Assembly (NCBI RefSeq): GCF_030818015.1
Contig: NZ_JAUSZX010000001.1
Span: 3,534,001-3,598,000, forward strand
Source of the DNA: Arthrobacter globiformis
Lineage (GTDB): Bacteria; Actinomycetota; Actinomycetes; Actinomycetales; Micrococcaceae
Reading direction: 5' to 3'
DNA length: 64,000 nucleotides
Notes under the pieces: model-generated
The model's database searches: none
What the model was told of the DNA's origin: nothing
What the model saw: only the letters and a program-made list of their open reading frames with translations
In this document: positions 9,399-17,207 of the stretch, one piece after another
Numbering within the stretch: position 1 is the first letter of the stretch
How the letters are laid out: each line of letters begins with the position of its first letter
Translations under genes and position numbers: made by a program

Positions 9399-10088
9399 TC
9401 AGGGCCTGATCCTGGCACAGCAGCGCCCGACCGCCCGGTCCTCCTCCACTTTCTCCGCCGGTACTCCGCAGGCAGCGGCAACACCACTCAGAAACGCCCC
9501 GTTCATGGCACACACCACGTCCGCGTGCCCGTCGGCGAGCCGGTGGAAAGGACAGTTCATCAGGATGATTGCGCCCTCGGCGTCCCTTTCCGGCATATAG
9601 CCAACGCCGCCGAGCAGATCATCGAGGGACGCCCCGTTCCCGCCCAGGGAACGGCCCCGGGAGTAGGACGCGTCAGTCAATGCCTCGCGCACCCCTCCCC
9701 CGCCGGTCATGGCGGATTCGATCGCTGTGGCCATCAGCTCTCCGGCCAGGTCGTAGCTCCGGTCCGGAACCGACGCCCCCACCTCTTCCAGTGCCGGGCG
9801 GTACAGCTTCGCCGGACGGCCCGACCCCGGGCCGGCCTTTCCGCCGCGCTTGCGGAACTCGACGGCGAGCAGCCCGTCTCGGACCAGCCTGTCCAGGTGG
9901 AAGGACGCTGTGGATCGGGGCATGTCCAGCGCAGCCGCAGCGTCGTCCCGCCCCACAGCCGACGGCTGCCCGGCCACGTACTCAAAAAGGCGCCGCCTGC
10001 CAGCATCTCCCAGCGAGGCCAGGGCGGCCAGGCGGCCGGTCCACGACAGAGCGGGCTTTGATTCGCGGTTCTCAGCTGGTCGGTTCAC
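9399..10088 (-). CDS. HTH transcriptional regulator with SufR-like cysteines
   Basis: 229 aa, GTG start. The N-terminus (about 15-75) is a winged helix-turn-helix, with recognition helix RSTASFHLDRLVRDGLL. The C-terminal half has cysteines at 179, 193, 207, 223 and 224, spaced X13, X13 and X15, close to the four-cysteine pattern of the Fe-S repressor SufR (COG2345 group, from memory). It is divergent from doxX and directly upstream of a cysteine desulfurase. Operator-like repeats lie just before its own start (10102-10130), before doxX and before the FAD oxidoreductase, so autoregulation and control of those genes are inferred. Ligand could be an Fe-S cluster, zinc or simple thiol oxidation. 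Confidence 0.85.
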   Translation of the reverse strand: MNRPAENRESKPALSWTGRLAALASLGDAGRRRLFEYVAGQPSAVGRDDAAAALDMPRSTASFHLDRLVRDGLLAVEFRKRGGKAGPGSGRPAKLYRPALEEVGASVPDRSYDLAGELMATAIESAMTGGGGVREALTDASYSRGRSLGGNGASLDDLLGGVGYMPERDAEGAIILMNCPFHRLADGHADVVCAMNGAFLSGVAAACGVPAEKVEEDRAVGRCCARIRP

Positions 10089-10101
10089 AGGTCCAGCGTA
10101 A

Positions 10102-10130
10102 CTCTAAAATCAAGATCCGTTGCTAAAGAA
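10102..10130 (-). promoter_or_regulatory. Operator-like repeat, degenerate copy B (regulator promoter)
   Basis: CTCTAAA-N15-TAAAGAA. The left arm plus the following ATCAAG (TCTAAAATCAAG, 10103-10114) is identical over 12 bases to copy C (10142-10153), 39 bases away. The right arm matches TTTAGAA at five of seven positions. It ends 14 bases from the regulator GTG start, so it is placed for self-repression. Confidence 0.5.
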
Positions 10131-10140
10131 GGACGCGCAG

Positions 10141-10169
10141 TTCTAAAATCAAGCTATCTACCTTTAGAA
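10141..10169 (+). promoter_or_regulatory. Operator-like inverted repeat, copy C (doxX)
   Basis: TTCTAAA (10141-10147), 15 bases, TTTAGAA (10163-10169): identical arms and spacing to copy A. The right arm overlaps the ribosome-binding site AGAAGGAG (10166-10173), six bases before the doxX ATG, so a protein bound here would block both promoter clearance and translation. Confidence 0.65.
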
Positions 10170-10179
10170 GGAGTTCGTC

Positions 10180-10626
10180 ATGAAAACCACAGCACTGAAC
10201 GAGTCCGCCAGCCCGCACACGCTCGCGGCGGATCCCGCCCGCCAGGCGTTCCTGCTCCTGCGCACCGTCTTCACCGTGGCGCCCATCCTGTTCGGCCTGG
10301 ACAAGTTCACCAACCTCCTGACCGAGTGGACCGGCTACCTCGCACCGTTGGTTCCGGCAACATTGCATCTGCCGGCGCAGACGGTGATGTACGCCGTCGG
10401 CGTCATCGAGATCATTGCCGGAATCCTGGTAGCCCTCCGGCCGCGGATCGGTTCGCTGGTGGTAGCTGCGTGGCTCCTGGGGATCATCGTGAACCTGATC
10501 GTCCTCGGGGCCTTCTACGACGTCGCCCTGCGCGACTTCGGCCTGGTCGTGGGTGCGCTGGCCCTCAACCGGCTGGCCACCGCCGCAGCGCCTCATCAGC
10601 CCGGCGGAACCACCGTCAGCCACTGA
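10180..10626 (+). CDS. DoxX family membrane protein
   Basis: 148 aa, four predicted membrane segments (about 24-44, 66-84, 88-106, 115-135). The FLLLRTVFTVAPILFGLDKF opening is typical of DoxX/DoxD-like proteins, which are linked to thiol and oxidative stress membrane complexes in some actinobacteria (family knowledge). Strong ribosome-binding site. Divergent from the SufR-like regulator with a shared control region of about 90 bases containing two operator-like repeats. The last 31 bases overlap the convergent lipoprotein gene. Confidence 0.88.
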   Translation: MKTTALNESASPHTLAADPARQAFLLLRTVFTVAPILFGLDKFTNLLTEWTGYLAPLVPATLHLPAQTVMYAVGVIEIIAGILVALRPRIGSLVVAAWLLGIIVNLIVLGAFYDVALRDFGLVVGALALNRLATAAAPHQPGGTTVSH

Positions 10627-11291
10627 GCAATGTCTGCCCGGGCGGCGGCGAGCGCGGCCGCCGTCGGGCACGACGCCGACACGTAGACGGACGAGCCGGC
10701 CTTACCGAAAACCCGGGCCAGCACCGCGGTGGCCCGGCCGGCTTTCTGACCTGTTGGTTTGGCGCTACGTTCCAGGACCAGTACATCCACCGCTGGTCCG
10801 GGTTTGCCCCGTTCGCCGCCCCAGCGCAGCGACGCCGGCTTCAGGTAGGCGGGCAGGATGGTGGGGTCCAGATAGGCAAACAGCGCGGCTGTCGATTCCC
10901 TGTCATCAGCCGCCACCAGGGGCCACTGGTTCTGGCGCACCTCGGCCGCAACCTGGCAGCCGTCGGATTTTTGATAGCGGCTTGCGCCACCGGCGTTACT
11001 GACCACCTGTTTCCATTGCGGCGCTTCGGCCAAGTCCTCGGACAGCCCGACGGGAACACCGTGCGCCAGCGTGGCCCCCGCTGAGAAGGGCATGTTGCGG
11101 GCGGCCACCGCACCGGCGTCATGTCCGGGCGTGATGGTCGGCGTGCCCGGCCCGCTGGTGAGGGGCACGCTGCTTGGGGCGGCCGGATCAGGAACCCCCA
11201 CGCTGCAGCCGCCCAAAAGGGCAGCAACTACACCGGCTGCCACCGCCACGTATGCAAGGCGGGCACCACCGCGACCTGTCCGAACTCCCAT
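10596..11291 (-). CDS. Putative secreted lipoprotein, unknown function
   Basis: 231 aa. Hydrophobic signal AYVAVAAGVVAALLGGC with a lipobox cysteine near residue 29, then a Pro/Ser/Thr linker. The mature part has two further cysteines (in KSDGCQVAAEV and VSASCPTAAA), which could form a disulfide. No family recognised. Convergent with doxX (31-base overlap of the 3' ends). Ala/Gly-rich composition as in its neighbours. Confidence 0.7.
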   Translation of the reverse strand: MGVRTGRGGARLAYVAVAAGVVAALLGGCSVGVPDPAAPSSVPLTSGPGTPTITPGHDAGAVAARNMPFSAGATLAHGVPVGLSEDLAEAPQWKQVVSNAGGASRYQKSDGCQVAAEVRQNQWPLVAADDRESTAALFAYLDPTILPAYLKPASLRWGGERGKPGPAVDVLVLERSAKPTGQKAGRATAVLARVFGKAGSSVYVSASCPTAAALAAARADIAQWLTVVPPG

Positions 11292-11440
11292 TCCGAAAAG
11301 TCTAGACGTCCTGCGTTTCCACCGGCGGGAACCCGCACCCCTGCTGCGGTCGTTGTCTCAAGAGACTGCCAAGACCGGCTTATATGCTTGGCACACCGGG
11401 CCGCGCATGCATGCCGGCAACAACGACTTAAGGACCATGC

Positions 11441-12385
11441 TTGACCAAGGGCAGCAGTTCCCACTACGAGGTGCTCCGCGTGGCGGTGACCGCGACGGAG
11501 AGGGAGATCAAGGTGGCCTACCGCAAGGCTGCCCGCGCTTCGCATCCCGACCACGGAGGCGACGCCGCGACATTCCGCCAGGTCACCCTCGCGTATGAAA
11601 CGCTCATTGACCCCCAGCGGCGGGCCGCCTATGACCGTTCCTACGCGACCAGCCCGCGCAGGGGCCGCCAGGACAGCGATGAGGCGCACTTCGACGCCCC
11701 CGCTGCCGGCAGCCACGCCTCGGCGACGATCCACAAGCCAGGAACGCCCCGGAACACCTCCGCCGATGCCCCCGTCTACGTGCCGCCTTTCGACACGCCC
11801 GGCGCCGTACCGCTCCTCCCGCCGGAGCTGGCCGGCCAGCAGGTCCACGGCATGCCCAGGAAACGGGGCATCTTCGGCGCTGAAGCCAGGATCCAGCGGG
11901 AGCTGCGCACGGTCCAGCTGATCAGCAGGCAGGTCCTGCCGGCGATTCCGGCGGCCCGCCTCATCAACGGGCTGCAGTCCCCGGCGGACAACAGCCACAT
12001 TGACCACGCCCTGCTCTCGGGCTACCGGCTTGCACTGATCGGTTCGATGCTGTTGCCCAAGGGAGCCTACGCCTGGGACGGAAACACTCTGAACCACGGC
12101 GGCAGGTCGATCGCCCCGCCACAGCTGGCCCAGGTGGTCCGGCGCATGCAGGACATTTTTCCCGAGCTCAACGTCACCGGATGGACAGTGGTCCACAGCC
12201 CGGACGGTAACCTCCACGAACCCGTCATCGACCGCCACCGCCGCTCCCGCGGCGGCTCCGACATTATCCAGGTGGTCAATGCCGCCGGCCTGGCCCGCGG
12301 GCTCAAGGATTTCCTGTCCTCCGGTCCGGCGCCGAACACAGTAAACGTTCCGGTGCTCGCGAGGCTGCTCAGGGGCATGCACTGA
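11441..12385 (+). CDS. J-domain protein with a degenerate C-terminal domain
   Basis: 314 aa. The N-terminal J domain (residues about 7-68) has the HPD motif in ASHPDHGG and the YETLIDPQRRAAYDRSY end, so it should stimulate a DnaK-type Hsp70. I chose the TTG start at 11441 because AAGGA lies six bases upstream; the nearby ATG (11437) is out of frame. A Pro-rich linker (about 70-135) leads to a C-terminal domain (about 160-314) with HIDHALLSGYRLALIGSMLL and GGSDIIQVV, which resembles a NERD-type nuclease-related fold but lacks obvious catalytic residues (inference). No Gly/Phe or zinc-finger region, so not a canonical DnaJ. Confidence 0.85.
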   Translation: MTKGSSSHYEVLRVAVTATEREIKVAYRKAARASHPDHGGDAATFRQVTLAYETLIDPQRRAAYDRSYATSPRRGRQDSDEAHFDAPAAGSHASATIHKPGTPRNTSADAPVYVPPFDTPGAVPLLPPELAGQQVHGMPRKRGIFGAEARIQRELRTVQLISRQVLPAIPAARLINGLQSPADNSHIDHALLSGYRLALIGSMLLPKGAYAWDGNTLNHGGRSIAPPQLAQVVRRMQDIFPELNVTGWTVVHSPDGNLHEPVIDRHRRSRGGSDIIQVVNAAGLARGLKDFLSSGPAPNTVNVPVLARLLRGMH

Positions 12386-12431
12386 GGTCATGACCGAAGA
12401 GCGCAGGTTTTGCCGACGCTAGGATGGAACC

Positions 12432-12899
12432 GTGTTCCGCATCCTCTTCCACACGCCTGAAATTCCCGGCAATACGGGCAACGCCATCCGTCTCGCCGCC
12501 ATCACCGGCGCTGAACTCCACCTCGTGGAGCCATTGGGCTTCGACTTCTCCGATGCCAAGCTCCGCCGCGCCGGCCTGGACTACCACGACCTGGCTGTGG
12601 TCACCGTCCACGCCAACATCGAGGCCGCGTGGGAGGCACTGCAGCCGGAGCGCGTCTTCGCCTTCACCTCAGACGGCGAGGTGTCCTACACAGACATTGC
12701 CTACCGGCCCGGTGATGTCCTGATGTTCGGCCCGGAGTCGGTGGGCCTGCCGGACGACCTGAAGCGCGATCCCCACGTCACCTCCCGGGTCCGCCTGCCC
12801 ATGCTGCCATCCCTGCGGTCGCTGAACCTGGCGAACGCGGCCTCCATCGCCGTCTACGAGGCCTGGCGCCAGCAAGGTTTCACCGGCGCACAGCTTTGA
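12432..12899 (+). CDS. trmL: tRNA (cytidine/uridine-2'-O-)-methyltransferase, TrmL type
   Basis: 155 aa SPOUT methyltransferase that modifies wobble position 34 (known for TrmL). The three motifs are visible: PEIPGNTGNAIRLAA near the start, LMFGPESVGLP, and the knot segment LPMLPSLRSLNLANAASIAVYE near the end. The short length matches TrmL rather than larger SpoU members. GTG start (12432). It sits 46 bases after the J-domain gene and before the sigK promoter. Confidence 0.92.
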   Translation: MFRILFHTPEIPGNTGNAIRLAAITGAELHLVEPLGFDFSDAKLRRAGLDYHDLAVVTVHANIEAAWEALQPERVFAFTSDGEVSYTDIAYRPGDVLMFGPESVGLPDDLKRDPHVTSRVRLPMLPSLRSLNLANAASIAVYEAWRQQGFTGAQL

Positions 12900-12921
12900 G
12901 TGCAGCCCACCTGCACTGCAC

Positions 12922-12948
12922 CCATCCAAGGCCCGTGCCGCGCCGAAT
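12922..12948 (+). promoter_or_regulatory. SigK-type promoter upstream of sigK
   Basis: CCATCC (12922-12927), 15 bases, CCGAAT (12943-12948). These hexamers equal the SigK -35 and -10 consensus described in mycobacteria (from memory). Start of transcription would be near 12955, giving a leader of about 160 bases to the sigK ATG. This implies autoregulation of the sigK-rskA operon. Confidence 0.65.
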
Positions 12949-13017
12949 CCCTCCTGAGCACATCCAAAGGGGATGCACATCCACAGGGGGTAAGGAGCGG
13001 CAGGTGACAACACAAAG

Positions 13018-13049
13018 GCCGGGCAACACGGCATTCCGTTTTGCCCGGC
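13018..13049 (+). terminator. Hairpin in the trmL-sigK gap
   Basis: Arms GCCGGGCAACACGG (13018-13031) and CCGTTTTGCCCGGC (13036-13049) pair with one mismatch around CATT. No T-run follows. It could end trmL transcripts, or, since it lies inside the predicted sigK leader, regulate sigK expression. Confidence 0.5.
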
Positions 13050-13114
13050 ACGATGCCGCCGTGGCCGGAAACGGTGTGCAGCGCCCGCCAGCAGGCGACC
13101 TATGCTTGAGGGTG

Positions 13115-13720
13115 ATGGATACTCCCAACGCGCCGAACTTTGACGCCACCGCGCCGCCCGGCACCGCCGTCGACCTGAACCAGCAGCTGGCACAGCTGCT
13201 GGAGCGGATTGCCCACGGCGACCAGGCGTCCTTCGCCGAGTTCTACCGGCTGACGTCGCGGCGGGTGTTCGGCATGGCGCGCCGGGTGCTAATCGACCCG
13301 GAGCTCAGCGAGGACGCTGTCCAGGAAGTCTTCCTGCAGGTTTGGCAAAACGCCGCGCGCTTCGATCCGGCGAGCGGAAGTCCCCTGGCCTGGCTCATGA
13401 CCATCTCGCACCGCCGGGCCGTGGACAGGGTCCGGTCATCGCAGTCCGCGAGCGAGCGTGAGGCCAGGTACGGCGCCAACAGCCAGGACATCGACCACGA
13501 CTCGGTCTCGGACGAGGTGGACAGCCGGCTCGAGGCCGAAGCCGTCGTCCGCTGCCTGGAGACCCTGACCCAGACGCAGCAGGAATCCGTTCGGCTCGCC
13601 TACTACGGCGGCCTCACCTACCGCGAAGTGGCTGAAAAGCTGAACACGGCCATTCCGACCATCAAGTCCCGCATCCGCGACGGACTGATCCGACTCAAGA
13701 CCTGCTTGGGGGTGAGCTGA
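13115..13720 (+). CDS. sigK: ECF RNA polymerase sigma factor, SigK-like
   Basis: About 201 aa from ATG 13115 (GTG 13112 immediately before is an alternative; the much longer open frame upstream is not sigma-like). Region 2 runs from FAEFYRLTSRRVFGMARRVL through LAWLMTISHRRAVDRVRS; region 4 contains LTQTQQESVRLAYYGGLTYREVAEKL and the recognition helix TAIPTIKSRIRDGLIRLK. Directly followed (2 bases) by an RskA-type anti-sigma gene, the SigK arrangement. A SigK-type promoter lies at 12922-12948. The regulon cannot be read from this window beyond the pair itself. Confidence 0.92.
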   Translation: MDTPNAPNFDATAPPGTAVDLNQQLAQLLERIAHGDQASFAEFYRLTSRRVFGMARRVLIDPELSEDAVQEVFLQVWQNAARFDPASGSPLAWLMTISHRRAVDRVRSSQSASEREARYGANSQDIDHDSVSDEVDSRLEAEAVVRCLETLTQTQQESVRLAYYGGLTYREVAEKLNTAIPTIKSRIRDGLIRLKTCLGVS

Positions 13721-13722
13721 CA

Positions 13723-14580
13723 ATGACCGACACGAATGATTCCCGCGGGCGCCAGCTGCCCAGGGCATTTGCAGCCGATATTCCCACCGACCTTGCGGCC
13801 GGCCGGGCGGTTGAGCTCGCCGAAATTTACGCTCTGGACGCCATCAGCGACGCAGAGCGGGAAGCCATCGACGCCTACGTCGCAGGCGCTCCCGAGGCTG
13901 AACGCGCGTCCTTCAATGAACGCGTCCGCCAGGCCAGGGAGACCCTGGCCATGTCCTTTACCGCCGAGGAGGAGCCGCCTGCGGACCTGTTCGCCCGGAT
14001 CGTCGCGCAGCTTCCCGCTGCTGCACCGGCGGCGGAGCCAGCCAAGGCAAACACTGCCGCTGATGCGTCGGCGGAGCCGGCCCCCGCTGCTGACGAACTC
14101 TCCGCTGCGCGCCAGCGCCGTGAAGTACGACGCCGGCCGGCCGGCCTCCGTAACTGGCTGATCGGTGTTGCGGCTGCTGCCGTGATCGCGCTCGGCGGTG
14201 TGGGGATCGGGGCCTATGTGGCCAACCAGAACGATCCCTTCAACCAGGTCATCGAGGCTCAGGACGCGCGGCAGGCGACTGTCGACGTCAGCGGCGGAGG
14301 CACGGCCACGGTTTCGATCTCGCCGTCGCATGATGCGCTGGTGGTGCGGATGAAGGATGTGCCGCCGCCACCCGCGGGCAAGGTGTACCAGATGTGGCTG
14401 ATTCCGAAGGATGGCTCCACTCCGGTGTCGCAGGGACTGATGGATGCGGAGGCGTTGTCGAAGCCTGCCCTGGTCAAGGGCATCGGCTCGGCAGCCGCGC
14501 TCGGCATCACTGTTGAGCCTGCCGGCGGATCCGCTACCCCGACCTCCCCCACCGTGGCTGCCGCGCCGCTGAACGCCTGA
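13723..14580 (+). CDS. rskA: Membrane anti-sigma factor, RskA-like
   Basis: 285 aa. The cytoplasmic N-terminus (about 1-145) contains the anti-sigma domain starting AAGRAVELAEIYALDAISDAERE; one membrane span (about 147-167, WLIGVAAAAVIALGGVGIGAYV); and an extracytoplasmic RskA C-terminal domain with the characteristic KVYQMWLIPKDGSTPVSQGL. It holds SigK inactive until membrane proteolysis releases it (known for the family). No zinc-binding HxxxCxxC motif is present, as in RskA. Confidence 0.92.
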   Translation: MTDTNDSRGRQLPRAFAADIPTDLAAGRAVELAEIYALDAISDAEREAIDAYVAGAPEAERASFNERVRQARETLAMSFTAEEEPPADLFARIVAQLPAAAPAAEPAKANTAADASAEPAPAADELSAARQRREVRRRPAGLRNWLIGVAAAAVIALGGVGIGAYVANQNDPFNQVIEAQDARQATVDVSGGGTATVSISPSHDALVVRMKDVPPPPAGKVYQMWLIPKDGSTPVSQGLMDAEALSKPALVKGIGSAAALGITVEPAGGSATPTSPTVAAAPLNA

Positions 14581-14618
14581 CGCTCAGGGCCTGACGCTCA
14601 GCCGCTGAACCGGGCTAC

Positions 14619-14640
14619 CTGCAGCTCAGCTCAGCTGCAG
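14619..14640. terminator. Hairpin between convergent rskA and PIG-L genes
   Basis: Eight-base arms CTGCAGCT and AGCTGCAG flank CAGCTC. It lies between converging genes and could end transcription from either side, though neither flank has a T-run. Confidence 0.4.
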
Positions 14641-14654
14641 GCTGGCAGCACAGC

Positions 14655-15434
14655 CTAGAAACCTGCGATCGTCCCCGGGCCGTTGACCATGACCACGTGG
14701 AAGGCCTCGGCGCTCCGGCCGCCGGGCAGGCCTGCACGTTCGGCGTTTGCCTGCATGCCGCGCCGCACGGTGGCCTCCATGGCCTCCGCATCGGGATGCT
14801 GGCTGACGTGAACGTGGATCGCCTCGAGCTTGCTCTCCACATGCTTCGTGACATCCACAAAGTGGTTTTCGCGCTCCTCCGGACCGGCGTAGAGCCACAG
14901 CCAGGGAAGCTTGAAGGCCTCAAGGCCGGCCTCGGCGAGGTCCGGGTACGCGAACGGGTTTTCCACTGCAGGGTAGATGGCACGGGTCACCGCCTCTCCA
15001 ACGGCCAGGTGGTCCGGATGGCTCTTCTGGATACGCTTCCAGTTGCGCTCCGGATGCATGGAAAGCACGACGTCGGGCCGGACTTCGCGGATCAGCTTCA
15101 CCACACCGCGCATCACCTTGTGGTTCGGCTCAAGGTACCCGTCCCGCTGGTGCAGGTAGTGGATGTCCGTGACGCCGACGAGGGCCGCGGCACGTTCCTG
15201 CTCGGCAGCCCTGAGGGCAATGATTTCGGCGCGTTGCGCAGGGTCGAAGCCGCCGGCGTCGCCGTCGGTCATGATGCAATAACTCACCTCGACGCCGGCC
15301 GCTGTCCACGCGGCGACGGTGCCTGCGGCGCCGAAATCGATGTCATCGGGATGGGCTGAGAAACAGAGCACCCGCTCAATCCGGTGCTGTTCCGGATTGA
15401 ACGGGCTCTGCGCTGGTGCAGCGTTTGGGGCCAA
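14655..15434 (-). CDS. PIG-L family deacetylase (MshB/Mca-like)
   Basis: 259 aa zinc-dependent LmbE/PIG-L deacetylase. The metal motif SAHPDDIDFGAAG is near residues 26-38 and the second histidine site HPDH is in KSHPDHLAVGEAV. The family includes the mycothiol enzymes MshB and Mca, but this protein is shorter than Mca and could serve another N-acetyl sugar conjugate. TTG start (15434) only four bases after the etfA stop, with the RBS inside the etfA end, so it is coupled to etfBA. That link suggests a role in the same redox or thiol physiology (inference). Confidence 0.88.
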   Translation of the reverse strand: MAPNAAPAQSPFNPEQHRIERVLCFSAHPDDIDFGAAGTVAAWTAAGVEVSYCIMTDGDAGGFDPAQRAEIIALRAAEQERAAALVGVTDIHYLHQRDGYLEPNHKVMRGVVKLIREVRPDVVLSMHPERNWKRIQKSHPDHLAVGEAVTRAIYPAVENPFAYPDLAEAGLEAFKLPWLWLYAGPEERENHFVDVTKHVESKLEAIHVHVSQHPDAEAMEATVRRGMQANAERAGLPGGRSAEAFHVVMVNGPGTIAGF

Positions 15435-15438
15435 GGAT

Positions 15439-16392
15439 TCAGCCCTTGCGCTTCTTGATTTCTTCAGTTGCCTGCGGCAGCACCTGGAAGAGATCGCCGA
15501 CGATGCCGAAGTCCGCGATTTCGAACACGGGCGATTCGGCGTCCTTGTTCACGGCGACGATCACCTTGGCGGTCTGCATGCCGGCCTTCTGCTGGATGGC
15601 GCCGGAGATGCCGGCGGAAATGTAGAGCTGCGGCGAGACGGTCTTGCCGGTCTGGCCGACCTGGGCGTCGTGGCTGATCCAGCCGGCGTCCGTTGCCGCG
15701 CGGGATGCGCCCACGGCCGCACCTAGGGCATCCGCCAGCTCCTCCACGGGGCCGAAGTCGCCGTCGAGGCCGCGTCCGCCGGCCACCACGATACGCGCAT
15801 CGGTGAGGTCGGGGCGGCCGCTGGCAACCTTCTGTTCCCGGGAGGTGATGCGGGCAGCCGTGGCGGTTGCGTCGGCGGGAGCGTCAATGGTCACCGTTTC
15901 GGGTGTGCCGGGGGCCGTAGCGGGTTCGGGGTCCACGGAGTTTGCCTTCACGGACAGCACGGTGACTGCGGTGGTGGCCTTCGCCGTCGTGGTGTATGAG
16001 CCGGCGAGCACCGACTTGTGGGCGGTGCCGTCGGCGTCGACCGCGACGACGTCGGTGATGACGCCGGCGCTGAGCCGGATGCCGAGCCGCGCCGCGATTT
16101 CCTTGCCCTCGGGCGAGTTCTCGAGCAGGACGGTGGTGGCACCGGACTTGTCCGCCACGGCAGCCAGGAAGGCGGCCTTCGGCGCAACGAGGTAGTCGTC
16201 GAGGTCCGTTGCGGACGGCCGGAAGACGGTGGCCGCACCGTAGGCACCCAGGCTGGCGGCGGCGTCGTCGGTCAGTTCGCCGTTGACCGCCACGGCGGTT
16301 TCCCCGAGCGAGCTGGCGATGGTGAGGAGTTCCAGGCTGCTCTTCTTGAGAGCCTGCCCGGGGTTGTCAATGAATACCAGTACGTTTGCCAT
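15439..16392 (-). CDS. etfA: Electron transfer flavoprotein alpha subunit
   Basis: 317 aa. Carries electrons from acyl-CoA and other dehydrogenases to the quinone pool as a heterodimer with EtfB. The C-terminal FAD domain begins at RIVVAGGRGLDGDFGPVEELADALGAAVGASRAATDAGW, and GQTGKTVSPQLYISAGISGAIQ is the conserved flavin loop. AAGAGGAC precedes the ATG. Gene order etfB-etfA with 14 bases between. Confidence 0.95.
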   Translation of the reverse strand: MANVLVFIDNPGQALKKSSLELLTIASSLGETAVAVNGELTDDAAASLGAYGAATVFRPSATDLDDYLVAPKAAFLAAVADKSGATTVLLENSPEGKEIAARLGIRLSAGVITDVVAVDADGTAHKSVLAGSYTTTAKATTAVTVLSVKANSVDPEPATAPGTPETVTIDAPADATATAARITSREQKVASGRPDLTDARIVVAGGRGLDGDFGPVEELADALGAAVGASRAATDAGWISHDAQVGQTGKTVSPQLYISAGISGAIQQKAGMQTAKVIVAVNKDAESPVFEIADFGIVGDLFQVLPQATEEIKKRKG

Positions 16393-16406
16393 GTTGTGGA
16401 GTCCTC

Positions 16407-17207
16407 TTAGAGCAGCTTCTGGGCGGCCAGGAAGTCAACCAGCTTGATGCCGGCGTCGCCTTCGTCCGTGATGATGGTGCCGGCAGTGCGCGGCGGGCGT
16501 TCCTCGGCGGCCGTCACGCGCGTCCAGGATCCGGCGTGGCCCACCTGGGAGGAATCGACTCCGATGTCAGCCAGGGAAAGGGTGGTGATGCTCTTGCGCT
16601 TGGCCGCGATGATGCCCTTGAAGTTGGGGTAGCGCGGCTCGTTGATCTGGTCGGTCACCGAGACCACTGCGGGCAGGGACGCCTCAACCGTCTCCGAGTG
16701 GGTGTCCGCATCGCGGCGTGCCGAGACACGTCCGCCGTCCACGTCCAGGGAGGAGGCGAAGGTAACCTGCGGAAGACCCAGACGCTCGGCGAGCTGCGCG
16801 GGCACCAGGGACGTCTCGCCGTCGGTGGAGGCCATGCCGGTCAGCACGAGGTCCACGGGGGTGTCCGCGCCGAGGTGGCGGACGGCAGCTGCGAGCGCCA
16901 GGGAGGTTGCCGCTGCGTCCGAGCCTGCGAGCGCGGCGTCGGTGAGGTGCACGCCTTCGGTGGCGCCGATCTGCAGGGACTTCTTGATGGCGTTCACGGC
17001 ACCGGCAGGTCCCATGCTCAAAGCGATCACCTTGTTGCCGGCCTTGGCACCCCCGCGCGCTTCGGCAAGCTGCAGCGCGGCCTCCAGGGCATACTCATCC
17101 AGTTCAGACAGGATGCTCTCGTCGCGGTCCGTGGTGTGGCCCTCGCCGCTGAGGTGCCGGTCGAACTGGGCGTCCGGCACATGCTTGACCAGGACGACGA
17201 TCTTCAA
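16407..17207 (-). CDS. etfB: Electron transfer flavoprotein beta subunit
   Basis: About 266 aa from a TTG at 17207, which gives the classic MKIVVLVKHVPD opening and has GGAAGAG five bases upstream. The GTG at 17219 (four codons earlier) is the alternative but lies inside that ribosome-binding site. Binds AMP structurally. The signature LVLTGMASTDGETSLVPAQLAERLGLPQ is the ETF beta motif. In M. tuberculosis fixA-fixB lie upstream of iscS and trmU in the same orientation, the same order as here but with other genes in between. Confidence 0.94.
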   Translation of the reverse strand: MKIVVLVKHVPDAQFDRHLSGEGHTTDRDESILSELDEYALEAALQLAEARGGAKAGNKVIALSMGPAGAVNAIKKSLQIGATEGVHLTDAALAGSDAAATSLALAAAVRHLGADTPVDLVLTGMASTDGETSLVPAQLAERLGLPQVTFASSLDVDGGRVSARRDADTHSETVEASLPAVVSVTDQINEPRYPNFKGIIAAKRKSITTLSLADIGVDSSQVGHAGSWTRVTAAEERPPRTAGTIITDEGDAGIKLVDFLAAQKLL

